Assembly: GCA_030637805.1 (NCBI GenBank)
Contig: DAOWFV010000118.1
Span: 1-10,556, forward strand
DNA: 10,556 nucleotides
Reading direction: 5' to 3'
Source of the DNA: Acidobacteriota bacterium
GTDB taxonomy: Bacteria > Acidobacteriota > Thermoanaerobaculia > Thermoanaerobaculales > Sulfomarinibacteraceae
The position numbers and the translations under genes are program-made. The stretch's first letter is position 1. The number at the start of each line of letters is the position of its first letter. The notes beneath the pieces were generated by a model that was not told the origin of the DNA, searched no databases, and was given only the letters and a program-made list of their open reading frames with translations. This document shows, in pieces, positions 6,952 through 10,556 of the stretch.

Positions 6952-7116
6952 TCAGCCCGTCGCCCCGTTCGCAGGAATGCGGTCCAGCAGCGGGGACGGA
7001 CTTGCAGAACTCGGGTACAGGAGATTTCGAACCTGGGTCTCCAGCTCCTTCAGGTTCCGCTCGCGTTCTGCATCTTTCAGCGACTTGGTGCCTCGCCCCG
7101 AAGGACGCGCCTTCAC
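6952..7116 (-). CDS. Possible small protein (54 aa), unrecognised
   Basis: Below the usual length cut-off but plausible. GTG at 7116 to TGA at 6952-6954, with GAGG about 10 nt upstream of the GTG. An in-frame stop five codons further up limits the ORF to at most 58 residues. The product is strongly basic and polar at the N-terminus, then a charged helix (SLKDAERERNLKELETQVRNLL), then a Ser/Pro-rich tail (YPSSASPSPLLDRIPANGATG). About 70% of third codon positions are G or C, which is compatible with coding in this genome. The stop is followed directly by a heptamer array, as for three recognisable genes in the window. I do not recognise a family. It could equally be chance coding inside a non-coding or mobile segment. 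Confidence 0.3.
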   Translation of the reverse strand: MKARPSGRGTKSLKDAERERNLKELETQVRNLLYPSSASPSPLLDRIPANGATG

Positions 7117-7153
7117 CGGGCCAAATCCTCAGGTTCACTGCCTCAGGAAAAGG

Positions 7154-7168
7154 CGTGGCCTTGCCACG
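7154..7168. other. Perfect 6-bp stem hairpin inside the bracketed segment
   Basis: CGTGGC, a 3-nt CTT loop, then GCCACG. On the minus strand it lies between array 3 and the small ORF start, downstream of the hpd stop. Without a T-run it is not a standard terminator; it could attenuate read-through from hpd or belong to a structured element. Confidence 0.4.
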
Positions 7169-7182
7169 GGCAGACAGTGATA

Positions 7183-7214
7183 ATTCCGAATTCCTAATTC
7201 CGAATTCCGAATTC
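7183..7214. repeat. Heptamer repeat array 3 (4 units plus partial)
   Basis: Units in order: ATTCCGA, ATTCCTA, ATTCCGA, ATTCCGA, then ATTC. It ends 4 nt from the hpd stop codon (7219-7221, minus strand). It is inverted relative to array 2 and in the same orientation as arrays 1 and 4. The single CTA-type unit links the CGA-type arrays to the all-CTA array at 8496-8519. Confidence 0.9.
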
Positions 7215-7218
7215 ATCG

Positions 7219-8403
7219 TCAGCTTCCTGCTCCCGCTCGCAGCTGTCTTTCCGCGGCGGCGCGATCCACCTGGTCGCGCTCGATGGACTCGAAGAGGGCG
7301 CGGAAGTTGCCCTCGCCGAATCCGCGAGCGCCCTTGCGCTGGATGACCTCATAAAAAAACGGCCCGGCCTTCTCGTCGTCGTGGAGCAGTCCGCCCTCAA
7401 CCATAAAGATCTGCAGCAGATAGCGGTCGTCATCGCCGTCGACCAGGATGCCGAGACGCTGCATCTCCTCCACCTTCTCGGAGAAATTGGTTACTTGCTG
7501 GCGGACCAGCCGTTCGGGGAGCATGTCGTAGTAGGTCGCCGGGGTGTCCAGGAACTCGATGCCGGCGCGGCGCATGCCCTCGACCGCGGGCGAAATCAAG
7601 GGCACGTGGAAGGCTACGTGCTGCACACCCGGGCCGTTGTTGGCCTCGATGAAGCTGTAAATCTGGCTTGCCTCGTAGTTGGGGGTGACGGGCTCGTTGT
7701 TGGCGAACTTGATCCCCGACTCCGGATCCCACATGACGATGGAGGCGAGGCCGGACCCGCCAGTAGTTGGGTTGATGTTGGCGGTGTGGAAGAAAATCCG
7801 CCAGTACTCCTCAAAACCCATGACGTCGCGCAACCACGTCACGTGGGGTTCGATGGTGAGGAAGTTGGAGGTGATGTGGTCGATGACCTGGAGACCGTTG
7901 GAATTGGCTTCCCCACCGGTCTCGAGCGGCTCGAATCCAGGGGCCAGCGCGCCCGAGGCCCGCTCGACGAAACGGAAACGGACATCTCCCAACGGAGTGG
8001 CGATGTCGAAGTGACGGTACGGCCGTCCCTGGGCGTCAGTAGCCTCAACGACCTCGGTGCACATGGCGGCGCCCCGCTCGGACAATGCCGTCCTCGTCGC
8101 CTGCAGATCGCGCACCCGAAAACTCACCACCCGCACCCCGTCGGGGTGCCGCTTGAGCCAGCGCTCAGCCGCCGAGCCGCGCTCGCGCGGCGTCACGCAG
8201 ACGCACCGCGCCTTGCCGGCGGCAAAGAGCAGGGCATCCTCGCCACGCTCGGCGGCCTGACGCTCGGAAAGACGCGCCACCACGGGCACGTCCAACATCT
8301 CGGTGTAGAATTTCCGGCTGCGTTCGACATCGGCCACCACGAACTCGTAGCTGTCGTAGCCAATGATCCCGAGCCCGGATCCCTTGCCTGTGTTCTCGGT
8401 CAT
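7219..8403 (-). CDS. hpd: 4-hydroxyphenylpyruvate dioxygenase
   Basis: 394 residues from ATG 8403. GGGAGGG at 8408-8414 is spaced correctly for this ATG and too close for the GTG directly before it. The enzyme is an Fe(II)-dependent VOC-fold dioxygenase that converts 4-hydroxyphenylpyruvate to homogentisate with decarboxylation and side-chain migration. The N-terminal VOC domain covers about 12-150 (YEFVVADVERSRKFYTEMLDV). The catalytic C-terminal domain covers about 170-380. The iron triad is His176 (IDHITSN), His262 (GVQHVAFHV) and Glu352 (FFYEVIQRKG). The C-terminal gate region reads GFGEGNFRALFESIERDQ, very close to Pseudomonas HPPD, which favours HPPD over hydroxymandelate synthase. The length is typical. 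Its product is the substrate of the homogentisate dioxygenase downstream on the same strand. A candidate extended -10 promoter lies just upstream (8434-8442), and heptamer arrays flank the gene. Confidence 0.95.
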   Translation of the reverse strand: MTENTGKGSGLGIIGYDSYEFVVADVERSRKFYTEMLDVPVVARLSERQAAERGEDALLFAAGKARCVCVTPRERGSAAERWLKRHPDGVRVVSFRVRDLQATRTALSERGAAMCTEVVEATDAQGRPYRHFDIATPLGDVRFRFVERASGALAPGFEPLETGGEANSNGLQVIDHITSNFLTIEPHVTWLRDVMGFEEYWRIFFHTANINPTTGGSGLASIVMWDPESGIKFANNEPVTPNYEASQIYSFIEANNGPGVQHVAFHVPLISPAVEGMRRAGIEFLDTPATYYDMLPERLVRQQVTNFSEKVEEMQRLGILVDGDDDRYLLQIFMVEGGLLHDDEKAGPFFYEVIQRKGARGFGEGNFRALFESIERDQVDRAAAERQLRAGAGS

Positions 8404-8433
8404 CACACCCTCCCGGAGGATTCACGCCAGGAG

Positions 8434-8442
8434 ATGATAACA
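8434..8442 (-). promoter_or_regulatory. Candidate extended -10 promoter for hpd
   Basis: On the minus strand the bases read TGTTATCAT, matching TGnTATAAT with one mismatch. Transcription would begin about 25 nt upstream of the ATG at 8403, keeping the ribosome binding site in the leader. There is no clear -35 box. It is very similar to the candidate at 323-331 (TGCTATGAT), which modestly supports both. Confidence 0.35.
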
Positions 8443-8495
8443 AAGATTGGACTGAGTCGCGATCGCCGGGAAATAACGAGAGGGCGGGGAAAGTC

Positions 8496-8519
8496 CCTAA
8501 TTCCTAATTCCTAATTCCT
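8496..8519. repeat. Heptamer repeat array 4 (about 3 ATTCCTA units)
   Basis: Partial CCTA, then ATTCCTA, ATTCCTA, ATTCCT. The last base is part of the GNAT stop codon (8519-8521), so the array starts exactly where the gene ends. All units are of the CTA variant, unlike arrays 1-3. Confidence 0.88.
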
Positions 8520-9139
8520 CAGCGGTGCCGCTGCCAGTCGGATGTCTCGAGCTCGAACTCCATCTCCCGCCACAGGTCCTCGAGAGGGCAGCGCATGATG
8601 ATCAGGTCCTGCCATTCTCCCGCCTGGTCTCGCACGTGCTCGGGAATGAGGAACTCCTCGTGGAAGCCCAGGCGCTGAAAGATGCGGTGCGCCCCGACCT
8701 GCGGACGCATCAGCCGGACGACGATGCGGTCCATTCTGTGCTTCGAGGCGAGGTGGAAGAGCTCACGAGCCACCAGCGTGCCGAGACCGAACCGCTGCCA
8801 GGGCCGCGCGATGATGAGGCGGACCTCGGCCACTTTGTCCCCCCAGCCGTGACCCTGAAGTTCCAGGGAGCCGTCGGCCACGATCTCGTCCTCGTGCACT
8901 ACGACAATTCTTTCCACTCGACTTCTGTCGAGCTCGGTGGTGCGCCGTTCCACGACCTCGCGGCGCGTCACGTCGAGGCGCAGGTACTTTCGATCTTCAT
9001 CGGGAAGCTCACAGAAGAACGTGAAGGAGGGCTCCACGTCGTCCGGGTGCATGTTGCGAATCGTCACCTTGCGCCCATCGGCCAAGGTCACCGTCTTGTT
9101 GATCCCGGTTGCGGGCTGCGGCATCGCGGTGGTGCTCAC
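8519..9139 (-). CDS. GNAT-family N-acetyltransferase
   Basis: 206 residues from GTG 9139, preceded by an excellent AAAGGAGGG seven bases upstream. A longer frame from 9181 would place this ribosome binding site inside the gene, so it is rejected. The GNAT fold covers about 23-185. Motif A is VRLIIARPWQRFGLGTLVARELFHLA (107-131), where QRFGLG (115-120) supplies the acetyl-CoA pyrophosphate loop. Motif B follows as GAHRIFQRLGFHEEFLI (149-165), with the usual LGF. The N-terminal part (TIRNMHPDDVEPSFTFFCELP) resembles stand-alone GNATs that act on small molecules or protein amines. The acceptor is not predictable. It is the first gene of the minus-strand run and is divergent from the zinc-ribbon gene. 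No link to tyrosine catabolism is evident. Confidence 0.88.
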   Translation of the reverse strand: MSTTAMPQPATGINKTVTLADGRKVTIRNMHPDDVEPSFTFFCELPDEDRKYLRLDVTRREVVERRTTELDRSRVERIVVVHEDEIVADGSLELQGHGWGDKVAEVRLIIARPWQRFGLGTLVARELFHLASKHRMDRIVVRLMRPQVGAHRIFQRLGFHEEFLIPEHVRDQAGEWQDLIIMRCPLEDLWREMEFELETSDWQRHR

Positions 9140-9209
9140 TGTCAATCCCTCCTTTGACCTACGGCAGGGCCACGCGCTCATCCTGCGCGCCGTGGCTGAG
9201 AGGCCCTGA

Positions 9210-9295
9210 TCCGAGTTACCTGTTAATAAAGATGAGACATTTCAACGAAAATTGCAAATTTATTGAGACACAAAATCAAAATTCAGGAATTGCAG
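9210..9295. promoter_or_regulatory. AT-rich divergent intergenic region, probable promoter zone
   Basis: This lies between the divergent GNAT and zinc-ribbon genes (gap 9140-9424). Bases 9221-9290 are about 26% GC, in sharp contrast to the rest of the window. Several weak -35-like hexamers occur (for example TTGCAA at 9252 on the plus strand), but none is paired with a good -10, so no promoter is assigned on either strand. AT-rich composition between divergent genes is the only evidence. Confidence 0.4.
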
Positions 9296-9364
9296 GCATC
9301 GGAGTCCTCGTTTGTGCCCCTGGCGGCGCGTCATTCACGAGGCGAAGCCGCCCCTCCACCCAAA

Positions 9365-9385
9365 ACGGGAGTATGATGCTCCCGT
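9365..9385 (+). other. Perfect 7-bp hairpin in the leader of the zinc-ribbon gene
   Basis: ACGGGAG, a 7-nt loop TATGATG, then CTCCCGT, a perfect inverted repeat ending 40 nt before the ATG at 9425. No T-run follows. It may be an operator half-site pair or a leader RNA hairpin. Confidence 0.4.
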
Positions 9386-9424
9386 GCAGGGTCGATGAGA
9401 ACGATCCGGCGCGGGAGGGTCAGG

Positions 9425-9835
9425 ATGCGACGCGAATACTACTGTCCTCATTGCCGCAAGCTGCTCAACCCCGGAACCCTGGTGGTGTTCATTGTCGAGC
9501 ACGATCAGGAGCGGGAGCTCGTCCTGCTCGCCCCCGAGCTCGGCGACTACTCCATCATTTACCCGGCGTCCTTCACCTTCGAGCTGGGAACCCTCTACAC
9601 CTTCCGCTGCCCGCTGTGCCGAGCCGACCTCAGCTCGAACCTCGACCAGCGATTGGTCGACATCCTCTCGCTGACCGACGACGGCTCACCGGTCAGAGTC
9701 AGCTTCTCGCGGGTCTTCGGCGAGCGGGCGACCTTCGTCTTTGCAGCCAATGGCGTGGATGAGTACGGGGAGCACGCGGAGCGGTTCGACGCGCTCAACT
9801 TCTTCGGAGAGGCGCCAGACCGGGACGGGGACTGA
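9425..9835 (+). CDS. Two-CxxC zinc-ribbon (CpXC-like) protein of unknown function
   Basis: 136 residues. ATG at 9425 has GGGAGGG at 9413-9419 with 5-nt spacing. An in-frame ATG ten codons earlier lies before this ribosome binding site and is rejected. Two CPxC knuckles, C7-P-H-C10 and C62-P-L-C65, are separated by 51 residues and should bind one zinc ion. The insert (17-60) has strand-like hydrophobic stretches (TLVVFIVEHD, ELVLLAPEL, SIIYPASFTFELGTLYTFRC). After the second knuckle, another beta-rich part follows (RVSFSRVFGERATFVF), then an acidic tail (DRDGD). The CPxC spacing is reminiscent of CpXC-type zinc ribbons, but I cannot name a characterised homologue. There is no signal peptide or TM helix, so it is cytoplasmic. 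It is divergent from GNAT and convergent with the HdrB-like gene. Confidence 0.78.
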   Translation: MRREYYCPHCRKLLNPGTLVVFIVEHDQERELVLLAPELGDYSIIYPASFTFELGTLYTFRCPLCRADLSSNLDQRLVDILSLTDDGSPVRVSFSRVFGERATFVFAANGVDEYGEHAERFDALNFFGEAPDRDGD

Positions 9836-9836
9836 T

Positions 9837-9855
9837 CAGGGTTTCTCGGAACCTG
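9837..9855. terminator. Weak imperfect hairpin between convergent genes
   Basis: CAGGGTT, loop TCTCGG, then AACCTG: a 6-bp stem with one bulged G, filling the 21-bp gap between two convergent stop codons. There is no T-run. Position is the main reason to list it. Confidence 0.25.
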
Positions 9856-9856
9856 G

Positions 9857-10556
9857 CTACGCTGGGGCCGCAGCCTGCTCGTAGCGCTGGAGGGCCACGG
9901 GCTTGAAGCGCTGGCGCTCGAACCCGAGCTTGTCGTAGGGTACGCCCTGGGCGAAGGCGAGGAGCTGGAAGTAGTAGACCGGTGGGGTCGAGAAGTCCTC
10001 CTCATAGAGCTTCCCGATCTTCATCTGCCCGTGGTCGAACTGGCCGAAACAGGTGGGGCAGATCATGCCGAGGAGATCCGCCTGCTCATCGTTCACGGTG
10101 GCCAGAAGGTCGTGCATCATTTTGTTGGGAATGTCCTCGTTCTGGCAGGCCTTGCCGCAGCACAGGTACCAGTTGGCGTGGCGCACCGGCGTGGCGCCGA
10201 TGGCCTCCACCAACCGCTCGAGGACCTGCGGGTTGTCCGGGTTGTCCACCTGCATGATGCGCGACGGCTTGAGCAGGTGGCAGCCATAGTGGATCGCGAT
10301 TTTGAGCCCCTCCAGCGGCCGCACAACCGAATCCTTCACCGCGTCGTAGCCCACCTCATCACGCACGAGGGTGGCGATGTGGCGCACGCGGCTGGTGCCC
10401 CGATACTCGCGCCCGATTCGCGCCAGGCGCCGGTTGATCTGGTCTCGCAGCTCCTCGTCTTGCAACAGGTGGTAGGTCTCAGACAGGGTTGCTGTGCAGC
10501 CCGAGCAGTTGGTGAAGATGTCGAGGCCGAGGTCCTCGGCCAGGCATAGATTGCGA
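9857..10556 (-). CDS. hdrB: HdrB-like CCG-domain protein, C-terminal part (5' end outside window)
   Basis: 232 residues are visible, with the frame open to the right edge; family members are about 290-300 long. Heterodisulfide reductase B-type subunits carry two cysteine-rich CCG domains that bind non-cubane [4Fe-4S] clusters and pass electrons to a disulfide or other acceptor. The end of the first CCG motif is visible (TNCSGCTATL, Cys17 and Cys20). The second is complete: Cys92 (HYGCH), Cys132-Cys133 (YLCCGKAC), then Cys166 and Cys169 (ICPTCFGQFD), fitting C-x39-CC-x32-CxxC. The C-terminus (YYFQLLAFAQGVPYDKLGF) is typical of HdrB. Similar CCG pairs occur in SdhE of some succinate:quinone reductases, in glycolate oxidase GlcF and in LutA, so the exact complex depends on the neighbours beyond 10556. 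HdrC or a flavoprotein subunit would be expected there. No start can be given. Confidence 0.85.
   Translation of the reverse strand, partial: RNLCLAEDLGLDIFTNCSGCTATLSETYHLLQDEELRDQINRRLARIGREYRGTSRVRHIATLVRDEVGYDAVKDSVVRPLEGLKIAIHYGCHLLKPSRIMQVDNPDNPQVLERLVEAIGATPVRHANWYLCCGKACQNEDIPNKMMHDLLATVNDEQADLLGMICPTCFGQFDHGQMKIGKLYEEDFSTPPVYYFQLLAFAQGVPYDKLGFERQRFKPVALQRYEQAAAPA

Larger units (their letters stand above)
6923..7214. other. 292-bp intergenic segment bracketed by inverted heptamer arrays (MITE-like?)
   Basis: This is nearly all of the 330-bp gap between the hpd stop and the hmgA start. Its ends are array 2 (TCGGAAT x4) and array 3 (ATTCCGA-type x4), which are inverted repeats of about 28-32 bp with one divergent unit. 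The interior (6951-7182) holds a possible 54-residue ORF, a perfect short hairpin (7154-7168) and two CCTCAGG copies (7127-7147 region). No transposase and no clear target-site duplication were seen. The segment could be a miniature mobile element, a structured RNA with a long closing stem, or simply two independent repeat arrays around a small gene. Confidence 0.35.

Noticed and set aside
7021..7050. tRNA T-arm-like string (GGTTCGAA on the minus strand)
   Set aside because: The bases flanking the seven-base loop do not pair as a T-stem, and no acceptor, D or anticodon arms can be built around it.
6893..7216. Minus-strand frame with the repeated NSEFGIRNSE-type peptide
   Set aside because: The peptide is just the translated heptamer array. 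The frame runs through both arrays and has no ribosome binding site. The 54-residue frame in another phase is a better candidate.
5709..8519. CRISPR array
   Set aside because: Units are 7 bp and directly tandem with no spacers, and no cas genes are present.
9109..9394. Coding potential through the AT-rich divergent gap on the plus strand
   Set aside because: The frame continues out of phase into the zinc-ribbon gene, has no ribosome binding site, and changes composition abruptly.

Overview
The window is a GC-rich bacterial chromosome segment with tightly packed genes and GGAGG-type ribosome binding sites ahead of nearly every start. The gene mix (PDZ/GAF/SpoIIE-type phosphatase, short-form homogentisate dioxygenase, HdrB-like subunit, paired bacterial PH proteins) would fit an Acidobacteriota-like or deltaproteobacterial/myxobacterial-type lineage. 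That placement is an inference from gene content, not from a marker gene.

Layout. Positions 1-1123 (+): the C-terminal part of an NADPH-dependent FMN reductase, then a secreted, methionine-rich DUF4412-like protein. A perfect 18-bp palindrome separates this from a long minus-strand run (1149-9139). In transcription order that run is: a GNAT acetyltransferase, 4-hydroxyphenylpyruvate dioxygenase, a possible 54-residue ORF, homogentisate 1,2-dioxygenase, a hotdog-fold thioesterase, two overlapping membrane-anchored bacterial PH-domain proteins, and an 846-residue PDZ/multi-TM/GAF/PP2C phosphatase. After an AT-rich divergent intergenic region comes a plus-strand two-CxxC zinc-ribbon protein (9425-9835), convergent with an HdrB-like CCG-domain protein that runs off the right edge.

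Function. The two dioxygenases form the middle of aerobic tyrosine/phenylalanine catabolism (4-hydroxyphenylpyruvate to homogentisate to maleylacetoacetate). The later enzymes, maleylacetoacetate isomerase and fumarylacetoacetase, are not in the window. The thioesterase and the two PH proteins are separated by 19 bp and by an 8-bp overlap, so they look co-transcribed. The phosphatase follows after 127 bp.

The most unusual feature is a family of 7-bp tandem repeats (ATTCCGA/ATTCCTA and the reverse complement) at four intergenic sites around the tyrosine genes. Each lies within 0-5 nt of a minus-strand stop codon if the small ORF is counted. Two of the arrays face each other and bracket a 292-bp segment that holds the small ORF and a perfect short hairpin. 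No rRNA, tRNA, CRISPR array, recognisable transposase or phage gene was seen.
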